A stretch of DNA of 19,194 bases from VFKI01 sp033762075 (GCA_033762075.1 JANRLY010000053.1:1-19194); one strand, 5' to 3'; shown: positions 6,890-14,649, counted from the first letter of the stretch. Numbers and translations: made by a program. The notes: generated by a model from the letters alone, not told the origin.

Positions 6890-8256
6890 TACCGTGATTG
6901 AGATTGCACGTTTCCTTCATCCGCTGTTTTTTCTTCGGCGTCGCGCACAGAAAATAATCTATTTCTATCATTACAACGTTGCAAAATCTCATTGGGTGGA
7001 TCTTGTTTTAAGAAAATAGGCTTGAATGCAGGGCCAAAATACAGGTTGCTCATGTGCTCAAGCCGTTCTGTGATTCTCTCATCATGCAAATATTTTTCGA
7101 AACCATTTTCTGACAAATCAACTTTTTCTAACGACGAATGATTAATTGTATCCAGCATTGTTAAAACATGATCTATATTTTCTTCAGACACAGTAAAGTT
7201 GCGCGAATAATCCAATTTTTTCAAGCGAGGAAAATACTCGAGTAAAATGCTTAAACACGCATCGAAATTCGCAAGGAAAAAATTATCTCCTATCCAGGAG
7301 GTTATAGATAAATTCAATTCTTCGAGTGTAGCAGGAAATTCCTGAAAAAATTCACGAACTTTTTCTAACGAACCGCAACTCGCATATTTCTCAGAAAAAA
7401 TCACATGACGTGATAAATTAAGACACTTAATTACAGTCTGCTTGAGGGGCAGTACAGGAAAATAAAATGAATACATATGCTCTAAATAAGATAAGTCCAA
7501 TGTCGTGACGCCGGTACCTGGCAATTTTTTCAACCAAGCCAGCAAATCTTCATTACGTACACACCAGGTGTAATTGTCAACTCGTTGTGTGGTCAATCTG
7601 AGTGATTGCAATGTGTCAGGTATTTCGATAACGCTTAATCTACTGCTAACAGGAATAATTAAGTCCTCAAGGTGCCGAGGGAGCCTGAGTGCTTCGATAT
7701 CAGGAAATTCACATCGGTAGTCTGTATCTATAAATTGAGACATCTCCAATCTTCGAATATTTTTGTCATACAAAATATTTTGAAATTGCTCGCCGGATAA
7801 CCCACGCAAATCAAGTGCTTTGAAAGACAAAGACTGCACCGGGTCAGTGATACTTTTAAATATGTGGAAAATAAATTCAGGTGATTGATAATCGGTGTAA
7901 AGCACTAATTCAAAACATGACGACTGAATATGCGACTGGAAATGTTTTGATTCATTGAGTTGTTGAAAAAACATTTCAACCTTGTCCTGCGACCCAGGCA
8001 CATGGACAGTGATACCATATTCACCACCACGTTCAGTACCGCTACATGAATCTAATGATCCACTGAGTGGACGATCTGAGCGTCTAAAAAAATCCAGCTT
8101 ATATCTGAATAAGGATTTCATTTCATCTAATTTATCAGGATCGATATTAATAAAAAGAAGCGATGAGGAAAAGCAATTTCGAATAAATTGATCAATCGGC
8201 GGTTCTGATATATGAGGCTCAGATTGTAATTTTAATTTTTTTAGCACATTCCCCAT
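6877..8256 (-). CDS. Leucine-rich-repeat protein, candidate effector
   Basis: A protein of about 459 residues. The start at 8256 (MGNVLKKLKL) is preferred because GAGG lies eight bases upstream; in-frame ATG 8277 and TTG 8295 are alternatives. Irregular leucine-rich repeats run from about 147 to 390, visible as LSFKALDLRGLS, LEDLIIPVSS, LQSLRLTT, VTTLDLSYLEHM, IKCLNLSRH, LEELNLSITS, LKKLDYSRN and LEKVDLSENGF, spaced 25-35 residues apart like RI-type LRRs. The N-terminal 145 residues are unrecognised. There is no signal peptide. The tail DAEEKTADEGNVQSQSRYQAS has a glutamate block 15-20 residues from the end, as in many Dot/Icm substrates. LRR proteins usually bind host proteins; translocation is inference. 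The 3' end lies within a palindromic repeat. Confidence 0.8.
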   Translation of the reverse strand: MGNVLKKLKLQSEPHISEPPIDQFIRNCFSSSLLFINIDPDKLDEMKSLFRYKLDFFRRSDRPLSGSLDSCSGTERGGEYGITVHVPGSQDKVEMFFQQLNESKHFQSHIQSSCFELVLYTDYQSPEFIFHIFKSITDPVQSLSFKALDLRGLSGEQFQNILYDKNIRRLEMSQFIDTDYRCEFPDIEALRLPRHLEDLIIPVSSRLSVIEIPDTLQSLRLTTQRVDNYTWCVRNEDLLAWLKKLPGTGVTTLDLSYLEHMYSFYFPVLPLKQTVIKCLNLSRHVIFSEKYASCGSLEKVREFFQEFPATLEELNLSITSWIGDNFFLANFDACLSILLEYFPRLKKLDYSRNFTVSEENIDHVLTMLDTINHSSLEKVDLSENGFEKYLHDERITERLEHMSNLYFGPAFKPIFLKQDPPNEILQRCNDRNRLFSVRDAEEKTADEGNVQSQSRYQAS

Positions 8257-8356
8257 TGTATTTTCCTCTATTTTCATTATTAAATTGCGCCGCAATTATC
8301 TATTCTCTGAACTTTTTTAAATAGGGGTAAAATCACCCTGCACCCACCAGTGGGCC

Positions 8357-8414
8357 TCAAATAACCCCATTCGTTATTTTAACGTCTTAATGAAAGTTGA
8401 ACGGGGTTACTTGA
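8357..8414. repeat. Palindromic repeat (TCAAGTAAC family) at the 3' end of the ankyrin gene
   Basis: Outer arms TCAAATAACCCC (8357-8368) and GGGGTTACTTGA (8403-8414) pair with one wobble. Inside is a second perfect hairpin, CGTTA-TTT-TAACG (8372-8384). The stretch CTTAATGAAAGTTGAA (8386-8401) recurs at 13297-13312. The stop codon of the ankyrin gene is inside, so its last residues (SNPVQLSLRR) are encoded by the repeat. The nested shape suggests a REP-like or MITE-like unit. Confidence 0.65.
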
Positions 8415-9467
8415 CACCACGCTCATTTCTGACTGAAAAAATCGTACTGATCCTAAAGTTGACCGATACTCTAATGGATGAACAAAATCAGAAATAATAC
8501 CTGAGATATTAGAATCACACTTAATAATATCGTTAAGTTCTGCTATCTGTTGTTGTCTTGTAGTATTTACCAGTTCGATAATAGGCTCACAAAGTTGCTT
8601 CAATTCATTTGAGTCGAAGTATTTTTTATCTCGACATAACAGCATTAATTCGTGCGTCGTATTTTTACTCACATCACAGCGCTTTATGATTTCAATAAAA
8701 TTACTTAAATATTGAGTCGATGGAGACAGTCCTGCTGTAATGAGTATAATCGCCTTCTCAATAGCATAAGGCACACAAAATAATCCCTCGTCAGGAATAT
8801 ACATCACTCGATCTAATAGATTTCCATTCACTGGCGAATATGGATAAGTAACTTTGCAATCAGCACCGGCATCAATAAGTAATTGCACAATTTCAGGCAT
8901 TGAACCATCACATGCATAAATTAATGGGGCAATCCCACTTCCCCGAGATATATTGACATCAATATTTTTACCAATTAGAAATTTACATAGCTCGTAATTA
9001 TTTTTATCGATAGCGTTTTTTAGCATAGATGGAAAAATTTCTAATCCTAAAACAAGCAACCTTTCTAGCATTAAAATACTTTTTGCTTTTTCGCCTAGAA
9101 ATGAAATAGGACAATAATGATCATCTGGCGCGAATCCTACTGATATTAACTTGTCAAATATCTCGATACGATTGCATCCTACTGCTGACGAAAGGCAGTC
9201 AGTATCATGCCAATGAATGAATGGCTGCAAATATTCTGGCTGTATGGTTTCATTATTTGGAGCATTGTTAATGCCCGATAAAAGTTTTATTCTTGTGTCA
9301 TTTTCGAGCCTGAGAATTTCTTGAGTTTCATTAATAATGCGAAATGCCTTTTTATTACGCATTTCATTATCTAAATCATCATCTTCAATGATTTCCAGTA
9401 GATCGCATTGAAATTGTTTAATAGCTGCTCGAAAAGTTTTAATTAAAAGTACCAAGTGATTATGCAT
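8379..9467 (-). CDS. Ankyrin-repeat protein, candidate effector
   Basis: A 362-residue protein. Ankyrin repeats of about 33 residues run roughly from 85 to 250; the clearest are NAIDKNNYELCKFLIGKNID (151-170) and APLIYACDGSMPEIVQLLID (180-199) followed by AGAD. These stack into a protein-binding surface. The N-terminal 80 residues are helical and charged; residues 255-335 are helical and unrecognised. There is no signal peptide or membrane span. The start at 9467 (MHNHLVLLIK) lacks a good ribosome binding site, so it is the least certain part. The gene lies between two copies of a palindromic repeat in opposite orientation, and its final codons come from one of them. Ankyrin proteins are frequent Dot/Icm effectors in Legionella and Coxiella; translocation here is inference. 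Confidence 0.82.
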   Translation of the reverse strand: MHNHLVLLIKTFRAAIKQFQCDLLEIIEDDDLDNEMRNKKAFRIINETQEILRLENDTRIKLLSGINNAPNNETIQPEYLQPFIHWHDTDCLSSAVGCNRIEIFDKLISVGFAPDDHYCPISFLGEKAKSILMLERLLVLGLEIFPSMLKNAIDKNNYELCKFLIGKNIDVNISRGSGIAPLIYACDGSMPEIVQLLIDAGADCKVTYPYSPVNGNLLDRVMYIPDEGLFCVPYAIEKAIILITAGLSPSTQYLSNFIEIIKRCDVSKNTTHELMLLCRDKKYFDSNELKQLCEPIIELVNTTRQQQIAELNDIIKCDSNISGIISDFVHPLEYRSTLGSVRFFQSEMSVVSSNPVQLSLRR

Positions 9468-9488
9468 GTCGAGATTTCTGCCCAGTGT

Positions 9489-9516
9489 GTGTCAAGTAAC
9501 CCCATTAATGATTGTG
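9489..9516. repeat. Half copy of the TCAAGTAAC palindromic repeat
   Basis: GTGTCAAGTAACCCC (9489-9503) is the exact reverse complement of 8403-8417 on the far side of the ankyrin gene. The stretch 9490-9516 also matches 13261-13287 at 22 of 27 positions. Only the left half is present: no matching right arm follows. Confidence 0.6.
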
Positions 9517-9645
9517 AAAATATTGCCTTACTGCACTTCACGATGCAACCTCGCTTGAGATTATGTGATGCTAGTTTTTAGCCCGTTTAGATATCAGCGT
9601 AAGACAAATGGCCACACTGTGCGCGTGGAATTATCTTGTAATTGA

Positions 9646-9674
9646 TTGACAATTTCTCGCAATAGCTTTAGTTT
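9646..9674 (+). promoter_or_regulatory. Candidate promoter of the riboflavin operon
   Basis: A perfect -35 box TTGACA (9646-9651) is followed after 17 bases by TAGTTT (9669-9674), a weak -10. Transcription would begin at about 9680, just before the first stem of the FMN riboswitch at 9686, which is the expected geometry. Confidence 0.5.
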
Positions 9675-9685
9675 TGTCCCCTGAT

Positions 9686-9832
9686 TATCTTCAGGGCGGG
9701 GTGTGAGTCCCTACCGGCGGTATTTTACTGATACGTAAAGAGCCCGCGAGCGCTTTTTCTTTGATTAGAAAAAGGTCAGCAGATTTGGTGAGAAGCCAAA
9801 GCCGACGGTTATAGTCCGGATAAAAGAGGATA
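9686..9832 (+). ncRNA. FMN riboswitch (RFN element)
   Basis: This is a textbook RFN aptamer. The closing stem pairs TATCTTC (9686-9692) with GAGGATA (9826-9832). Conserved blocks are in order: AGGGCGGGGTGTGAGTCCC, ACCGGCGGTA, AGCCCGCGAGC, GGTCAGCAGA, GGTGAGAAGCCAAAGCCGAC and GGTTATAGTCCGGATAAAAG. A variable hairpin (CTTTTTC...GAAAAAG) is inserted. It binds flavin mononucleotide and lowers expression of the downstream rib genes when FMN is plentiful. Confidence 0.97.
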
Positions 9833-9897
9833 GATCACTAAAAGCTTTCATGCTTTGCTGATTTTATTGGCAGGCATAGGTCTTTATCCATTCTCTC

Positions 9898-9918
9898 AGC
9901 CCTGATTAACAAAGGGCT
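9898..9918 (+). promoter_or_regulatory. Hairpin hiding the ribD ribosome binding site (riboswitch output)
   Basis: AGCCCT (9898-9903) pairs with AGGGCT (9913-9918) around a 9-base loop. The second arm contains AAGGG, the only plausible ribosome binding site for the GTG start at 9926. No T-rich terminator is seen between the aptamer and the gene. The switch therefore probably acts on translation initiation, with this hairpin formed when FMN is bound. Confidence 0.6.
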
Positions 9919-9925
9919 TCGCTGC

Positions 9926-11002
9926 GTGAATCAAAAACATACTGAATACATGTTACAGGCACTCCAATTAGCCAAGGAGGGACGCTTTTCTGTTTCTCCT
10001 AATCCCATGGTTGGATGCCTCATCGTAAAGGACGACCGTATTATTGGAAAAGGATTTCATCAATTTACCGGTGGACCACATGCTGAAGTCTACGCGTTAG
10101 AAGAAGCGGGAGACAAAGCAAAAGGTGCTACTGTTTACCTTACTCTTGAGCCCTGCGCCCATCATGGAAAAACGCCTCCCTGTATCAATGCACTACTACA
10201 CGCAGGAATAACAAAAGTTTTCATTGCATGCCTTGATCCCAACCCCTTGGTTTGTGGGAAAGGTATAGCCACTCTACGTTCTCAAGGCGTAACTGTTGAA
10301 GTTGGCTTATGCCAAAAAGAAGCGGAAGAACTTAACGAAATATTTTTTTATTATATTACCCATAAGCGGCCTTATATTATCAGTAAGTGGGCGATGTCTT
10401 TAGATGGCAAAACAATTACCCATGCAGATGATGAACGCCAAATTTCCTCCACGCAATCACATCACCATGCGCATGATCTGCGTCGTTCTGTTGATGCTAT
10501 TCTTGTTGGCGCCAACACCATTCGCACAGATGACCCACAGTTAACCGCAAGGCTTTGCCCTGAGAGTGAAAGTATTTCAAAGCAGCCAATTCGTATTATC
10601 CTATCGACATCAGGAAATCTGTCGCCGCTATGCAAAATTTTTGACCCTGCCCTCCCAGGAAAAACAATTATTGTATCCGCAAAAAAAATCCATCCAGAAA
10701 TTTTGATTAACCCCAGAGTTGAAAATTTGGTTTTACGTTCAGATCCAAACGGTCTTATCAATATTTCTCTGCTCTTGGATGAACTTGGAAAACGGCAAAT
10801 TACCAGCATTTTGATTGAAGGTGGAATGAATGTTCACCAGCAGTTTTTTCAAGAAAATCTGGTTAATAAAATCAATGTATATTTATCTCCAACGATCATC
10901 GGCACCTTATATAAAAAACAACACCTGGATAACTTGAGTTTTTCGATGTTAGGCAGAGATTTACATTTAGTTTCAAATAGCAAAGGTAATCTCGATGTTT
11001 AG
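9926..11002 (+). CDS. ribD: Bifunctional pyrimidine deaminase/reductase
   Basis: A 358-residue RibD (EC 3.5.4.26 and 1.1.1.193) performing the second and third pyrimidine steps of riboflavin synthesis: deamination of the ring, then NADPH reduction of the ribosyl side chain. The deaminase domain (1-145) carries the zinc site HAE (52-54, Glu54 proton shuttle), PCAHHGKTPPC (76-86, Cys77 and Cys86) and PNPMVGC (25-31). The reductase domain (about 147-358) shows KWAMSLDGK, ILVGANTIRTDDPQLTAR and ILIEGG. The start is GTG, positioned by an AAGGG site inside the regulatory hairpin. The 3' end overlaps ribE by 8 bases, implying translational coupling. It is the first gene of the FMN-controlled operon. 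Confidence 0.97.
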   Translation: MNQKHTEYMLQALQLAKEGRFSVSPNPMVGCLIVKDDRIIGKGFHQFTGGPHAEVYALEEAGDKAKGATVYLTLEPCAHHGKTPPCINALLHAGITKVFIACLDPNPLVCGKGIATLRSQGVTVEVGLCQKEAEELNEIFFYYITHKRPYIISKWAMSLDGKTITHADDERQISSTQSHHHAHDLRRSVDAILVGANTIRTDDPQLTARLCPESESISKQPIRIILSTSGNLSPLCKIFDPALPGKTIIVSAKKIHPEILINPRVENLVLRSDPNGLINISLLLDELGKRQITSILIEGGMNVHQQFFQENLVNKINVYLSPTIIGTLYKKQHLDNLSFSMLGRDLHLVSNSKGNLDV

Positions 11003-11594
11003 TGGCATTGTTGAGGCAGTTGGTAAAATTACTTTTTTACAAAACGTTAATGATTGCTTGAATATAAGCATTTCACCAAATAAACGTTTCAATGATTTGG
11101 TTATTGGAGATAGCGTTTCAGTGAATGGCGTTTGCCTTACCGTAATTCAGATAGAAAATGAAACTTTTACTGTAACTGCCGTTCCAGAAACACTACGACT
11201 AACCAATTTATGCACCCTCAACATGGGCAGTGATGTTAATTTAGAAAGGGCACTGAGTGCAAATAGTCGAATTGGTGGACATTATGTACAAGGCCATATT
11301 GATTTCTGCGGAGAAATGATATCTCTTCGCAAAGATGGAGATAACGCATTAATTGCGGAAATTAGTTGCCCCAATGTATATAGCAAATATCTGATAAACA
11401 AAGGCTACATAGCTCTGGATGGCATGAGCATCACGGTCATTCATGCGGAGCCAACCTGGTTTAATGTTACATTTATTCCCCATACTCAGCATGCCAGTAT
11501 TGTTCATCAATATCAGAAGGGAACACAAATTAATATAGAGGTTGATATGATGGCAAAATATATTGAAAAATTATTAGCGAGTAACATGCGATGA
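10995..11594 (+). CDS. ribE: Riboflavin synthase alpha chain
   Basis: A 199-residue riboflavin synthase (EC 2.5.1.9) that dismutates two 6,7-dimethyl-8-ribityllumazine molecules into riboflavin and the pyrimidine substrate, as a trimer. The N-terminus MFSGIVEAVGKI is the classic start. Two tandem lumazine-binding barrels are visible: 1-97 with GDSVSVNGVCLTV, and 98-195 with GGHYVQGHID at its start and GYIALDGMSITVI. The gene overlaps ribD by 8 bases and ribBA by 4 (ATGA). AAGGTAA precedes the start. It is named ribE as in most proteobacterial annotations (ribC in E. coli). Length is normal and nothing appears missing. Confidence 0.96.
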   Translation: MFSGIVEAVGKITFLQNVNDCLNISISPNKRFNDLVIGDSVSVNGVCLTVIQIENETFTVTAVPETLRLTNLCTLNMGSDVNLERALSANSRIGGHYVQGHIDFCGEMISLRKDGDNALIAEISCPNVYSKYLINKGYIALDGMSITVIHAEPTWFNVTFIPHTQHASIVHQYQKGTQINIEVDMMAKYIEKLLASNMR

Positions 11595-12805
11595 CATCTT
11601 TCATCAATAAAGTAGAAGTTATATTAAATGAGCTAAGAATGGGTAAAATGGTTATTCTTGTGGATCATCCTGAGCGTGAAGACGAAGGTGATCTGATCTT
11701 CCCTGCTGAAATAATTTCAACAGACGTTATGAATTTTATGATTCGCCACTGCAGTGGCATTGTCTGTCTGGCACTCACATCTGACTATGTGAAAAAATTA
11801 GGGCTAAGACCCATGATCAGGCCAGAGGAAAATAAAAGCCAGCGAGGAACACCATTTACCGTTTCTATTGAGGCTGCTGATGGTATAACAACAGGCGTTT
11901 CAGCAGCAGACAGAGTTAAAACCATTCTCACTGCTGTCAGTGAAAAATTCACACCGAATGACATTGTATCGCCGGGCCATGTTTTTCCTTTGCACGCGAG
12001 AGATGGCGGCGTTTTAGAACGCGAGGGCCATACAGAAGGATCGATTGATTTAGTTAACCTGGCAGGATATAAACCTGCAGCAGTGATATGCGAACTGATG
12101 AATGCTGATGGCACAATGATGAAAGGCCAGCAACTAAATCAGTTTGCTACTGCAAATGACATCAAAATAATCTCGATTGAAGATGTCATTCATTATCGAC
12201 TTATGAATGAAAATTTAATTGAAGAAGAAACCCACGCTGAGATTCCTCTGGAACAATACGGAAAATTCAAATTAACCGTTGTGAAAGAAAAATTTAGCAA
12301 CGCTGAGCATATTGTACTAACAAAAGATATTGTGAACAAAACTATTCCCTTATTAACAAGAGTTCATTCTTCCTGCGTGACAGGTGACTTGTTTGGTTCG
12401 CAACGTTGCGACTGTAAGGCGCAATTACATTATTCACTGCAACGCATTTCTGAAGATGGTGGGATATTAATTTACCTATCTCAGGAAGGAAGAGGGATTG
12501 GTCTGTTTGATAAAATAAAATCTTATGCCCTACAAGAAAACGGCCTGGATACTATTGAAGCGAACCAAAAATTAAACCTGCCTGTAGATTCAAGAAAATA
12601 TCATATAGCAGCGAATATCCTCAGGAATAATGGAATAAATGAAATTCGCTTATTAACTAACAATCCTCACAAATTAGATGAAATAAAAAAATATGGCGTT
12701 AAGTTGACGCATGAACATATCCCGATTTTCAACAACAAATACAATAAAAAATACTTGCTCACAAAAAAACACAAACTAAACCATTTTATCCATGATATTG
12801 CATGA
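11591..12805 (+). CDS. ribBA: Bifunctional DHBP synthase / GTP cyclohydrolase II
   Basis: A 404-residue fusion making both precursors of riboflavin. The N-terminal 3,4-dihydroxy-2-butanone-4-phosphate synthase (1-203) has EREDEGDLIFPAE (28-40), RHCSGIVC (52-59) and HARDGGVLEREGHTEGSIDL (135-154), holding the metal-binding acids and histidine. The C-terminal GTP cyclohydrolase II (about 210-404) has zinc cysteines in SSCVTGD (Cys262) and RCDC (Cys273, Cys275), and the QEGRGIGL loop (298-305). All expected catalytic residues of both halves are present, so both activities are likely. The start overlaps the ribE stop (ATGA), and ribH follows after 12 bases. Confidence 0.96.
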   Translation: MTSFINKVEVILNELRMGKMVILVDHPEREDEGDLIFPAEIISTDVMNFMIRHCSGIVCLALTSDYVKKLGLRPMIRPEENKSQRGTPFTVSIEAADGITTGVSAADRVKTILTAVSEKFTPNDIVSPGHVFPLHARDGGVLEREGHTEGSIDLVNLAGYKPAAVICELMNADGTMMKGQQLNQFATANDIKIISIEDVIHYRLMNENLIEEETHAEIPLEQYGKFKLTVVKEKFSNAEHIVLTKDIVNKTIPLLTRVHSSCVTGDLFGSQRCDCKAQLHYSLQRISEDGGILIYLSQEGRGIGLFDKIKSYALQENGLDTIEANQKLNLPVDSRKYHIAANILRNNGINEIRLLTNNPHKLDEIKKYGVKLTHEHIPIFNNKYNKKYLLTKKHKLNHFIHDIA

Positions 12806-12817
12806 GAGACAAACAAT

Positions 12818-13270
12818 ATGCCAAATTTAAATGATCAATATTCTATCGTTGTGAGCCAGTTCAATGAAGGCATTACCAATAAATTGTTACAGGGTGCTTT
12901 AACACGCTTTCAGGAATTAAAAATACCCGAGGAAAACATTCATATTTTTCGTGTCCCAGGCGCAATAGAAATTCCACTAACAACGAAGCTACTCGCAAAA
13001 ACAAAAAAATATAATGCTATTATTTGCCTGGGCGCAGTTATTCGTGGCGAAACCAGTCACTATGATTACGTCTGCCAGCAAGTGAGCGCTGGTTGTATGC
13101 AAGTGATGTTAGAGTACAAAATTCCAGTTATTTTTGGCATTTTAACAACCGAGAACGAAAAACAGGCTGAAGATAGAGCTGGTGGCAAAGAAGGTCATAA
13201 AGGCATTGAGGCTGTAGAAACGGCTATTTCCATGCTTAAAGTGATTTCTTCTATAGCAGATGTCAGGTAA
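12818..13270 (+). CDS. ribH: 6,7-dimethyl-8-ribityllumazine synthase
   Basis: A 150-residue lumazine synthase (EC 2.5.1.78) joining the ribitylaminouracil from RibD with the butanone phosphate from RibBA. Key features: FNEGIT (15-20), VPGAIEIP (47-54), GAVIRGETSHYDYV (72-85, catalytic His81), GILTTEN (107-113) and the phosphate-binding AEDRAGGKEGHKG (117-129). These pack as pentamers, often into capsids. GAGAGA precedes the start. It is the last gene of the operon; no nusB follows, although nusB is common after ribH in gammaproteobacteria. The stop codon TAA lies in the first bases of a palindromic repeat (13261-13325). Confidence 0.96.
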   Translation: MPNLNDQYSIVVSQFNEGITNKLLQGALTRFQELKIPEENIHIFRVPGAIEIPLTTKLLAKTKKYNAIICLGAVIRGETSHYDYVCQQVSAGCMQVMLEYKIPVIFGILTTENEKQAEDRAGGKEGHKGIEAVETAISMLKVISSIADVR

Positions 13271-13325
13271 TCCTATTAATCATTTTGATTAAACTTCTTA
13301 ATGAAAGTTGAAGAATGTTACTTGA
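13261..13325. repeat. Palindromic repeat (TCAAGTAAC family) at the 3' end of ribH
   Basis: Outer arms TCAGGTAA (13263-13270) and TTACTTGA (13318-13325) pair with one wobble. Inside are a perfect hairpin TTAATCA-TTT-TGATTAA (13276-13292) and a weaker one, AACTT...AAGTT. It aligns over most of its length with 8357-8414. The ribH stop codon is inside the left arm. A probable end structure for the rib transcript. Confidence 0.65.
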
Positions 13326-13415
13326 TGCCATAGAGATGAATAATACAGAATGCGCTACCAGCAATGCAAAGTTAATTTCATGTCAATATTAAAATAGTTA
13401 TCATAGGAGTGAGCT

Positions 13416-13703
13416 ATGTTTGTTATCTTAATTACTTATAAAAAACCATTGGAAATTGTTGATGAATATCTTGCAGACCACACAGAATTTCTCCAGAAAG
13501 GTTATGAACAAAATTATTTTATAGTATCTGGCAGAAAAAATCCTAGAACAGGTGGAGTTATTATTTCACAGCTTAAGAACCGTAACAAATTAGAAGATAT
13601 TCTTAAGCATGACCCTTTCTATACTCATGAAATAGCTGACTATGAAATCATTGAATTTATACCCGGGAAAAATCATCCTGACTTTTCTCCATTCATCGTC
13701 TGA
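13416..13703 (+). CDS. YciI-like protein
   Basis: A 95-residue protein of the YciI family, small ferredoxin-like alpha/beta barrels that usually dimerise. Visible: the first strand MFVILITYKKP, the helix with Asp21-His22 (DHTEFLQKGY), the second strand FIVSGRKNPRTGGVII, and the conserved HDPF (65-68) near the proposed active site, then strand YEIIEFIP. The biochemical role of most members is unknown; relatives include dehalogenase-like and muconolactone-type enzymes. AGGAG lies seven bases before the start. It follows ribH by 145 bases, separated by a palindromic repeat, so it is probably transcribed independently. It converges on the minus-strand gene ending at 13758. Confidence 0.85.
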   Translation: MFVILITYKKPLEIVDEYLADHTEFLQKGYEQNYFIVSGRKNPRTGGVIISQLKNRNKLEDILKHDPFYTHEIADYEIIEFIPGKNHPDFSPFIV

Positions 13704-13757
13704 GTTGCGGGAGGTTCTTCTAACGGGTTTCAGAGAGGTCTTGCTAAAAACGTTTCT

Positions 13758-14291
13758 TTACATTCCAGAAGCGGGTCTATATTCAGAGGCAAGCATTTCC
13801 ATCTTGCGGTCGAATTCTGCTCTAATAGCTTGACGCTTCATTACATCATCAAAAGAATGACAGCTAATAACATCTCCGTCTGAGAATTTTATTGAATAGG
13901 TAGGCGTATAAATTAACTCAGGCCTAAAAAAGCAATTCATCATAGGCAATTTTCCGATTGATTTAAGGTCGAGACGCAGCTCAGTAATTCTGCTTTCTTT
14001 TTCCAAAAGCTGGTTACGAATAACTTGCAGCTCATCACAATCTTTCAGCGAATTCACCTCATCCAGAAACTTTTGCAATTCAATCATGCGATCCACGAGC
14101 TCACCTTTATCTTTTACGTCCACATAAGAATTGATAAACGTTTGCATTGACCTAGTTCCCAATTCTAGTTCACGAAAGTGCATCACGATTGCGTCAAAGT
14201 CAGATGGATTTTCCAAGCGTTTTTCTGATGCGTTGATAAAATGAGTTTTTAATTGTGATATCTGTCGCTGTGCTTCGTGTGATAATGTCAT
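13758..14291 (-). CDS. Protein of unknown function with coiled-coil segment
   Basis: A 177-residue protein I do not recognise. It is mainly helical, with heptad-like stretches at about 3-25 and 65-112 (LVDRMIELQKFLDEV, LLEKESRITELRLDL). A short strand-rich patch follows (PELIYTPTYSIKFSDGDVIS, 124-143), then a final helix. There is no signal peptide or membrane span. AAGGA lies about ten bases before the ATG. It is flanked by the convergent YciI-like gene and, upstream, an attachment-site-like repeat, so it may belong to the resident chromosome at the island edge or to an older insertion. Confidence 0.65.
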   Translation of the reverse strand: MTLSHEAQRQISQLKTHFINASEKRLENPSDFDAIVMHFRELELGTRSMQTFINSYVDVKDKGELVDRMIELQKFLDEVNSLKDCDELQVIRNQLLEKESRITELRLDLKSIGKLPMMNCFFRPELIYTPTYSIKFSDGDVISCHSFDDVMKRQAIRAEFDRKMEMLASEYRPASGM

Positions 14292-14387
14292 ACACTAAAT
14301 TTCCTTTTAATAGTTTCTACATTTGCTTCTACATGAAATTGTTACATTCAACTGTAACTGAAAACCTGGAACTCTTTGATTTTACTA

Positions 14388-14554
14388 TGCCGACGCCGTG
14401 AATCGAACGCGGGACCTACTGATTACGAAGGCGCCCGGCACTTTAATATTTAACTTTAAATCAACATGTTACGACGTTTCAGCATGGTATCATACTACCT
14501 AATCCTACTGAACGATAAGGAAAAACTTATGCAGTATGTGACAAATATGTAACA
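14388..14554 (-). repeat. Att-like direct repeat, copy 1 (integrase stub plus tRNA 3' fragment)
   Basis: On the minus strand this begins with the last codons of an integrase-like frame (VTYLSHTA stop, 14553-14527). A spacer follows, then CTTCGTAATCAGTAGGTC and a T-arm-like TTCGATT ending TCGGCA. These correspond to the anticodon loop (CGT, threonine) through the 3' end of a tRNA. The T-stem has a mismatch and there is no 5' half, so it is not a working tRNA. It aligns throughout with 16323-16490. Confidence 0.7.
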
Positions 14555-14619
14555 GCGAAGAAAGCTAACAGATCGAGATCTTCAAGGCAAATAGTTATTC
14601 CAATTAACATTAAATTGCT

Positions 14620-14638
14620 GTACACTTTTAAAGTGAAC
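14620..14638. promoter_or_regulatory. Palindrome before the toxin-antitoxin operon, probable operator
   Basis: GTACACTTTTAAAGTGAAC is a 19-base inverted repeat (arms of 9, one mismatch) ending 11 bases before the toxin ATG. Xre-type antitoxins of HigA kind typically repress their own operon by binding such a site. A possible -10 (TACACT, 14621-14626) overlaps it, which would block RNA polymerase. Confidence 0.5.
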
Positions 14639-14649
14639 ATGGTGGCGAA

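Larger units (their letters stand above)
14292..14649. other. Gene-free stretch between 13758-14291 and higB
   Basis: It contains the promoter side of the minus-strand gene ending at 14291, a small inverted repeat GTTACA-TTCAAC-TGTAAC (14341-14358), the att-like copy 1 (14388-14554), and about 95 bases carrying the toxin-antitoxin promoter and operator. No further open frame looks real. Confidence 0.5.

Noticed and set aside
11785..12114. 109-codon minus-strand open frame
   Set aside because: It lies wholly inside the conserved ribBA gene and is a mirror of it.
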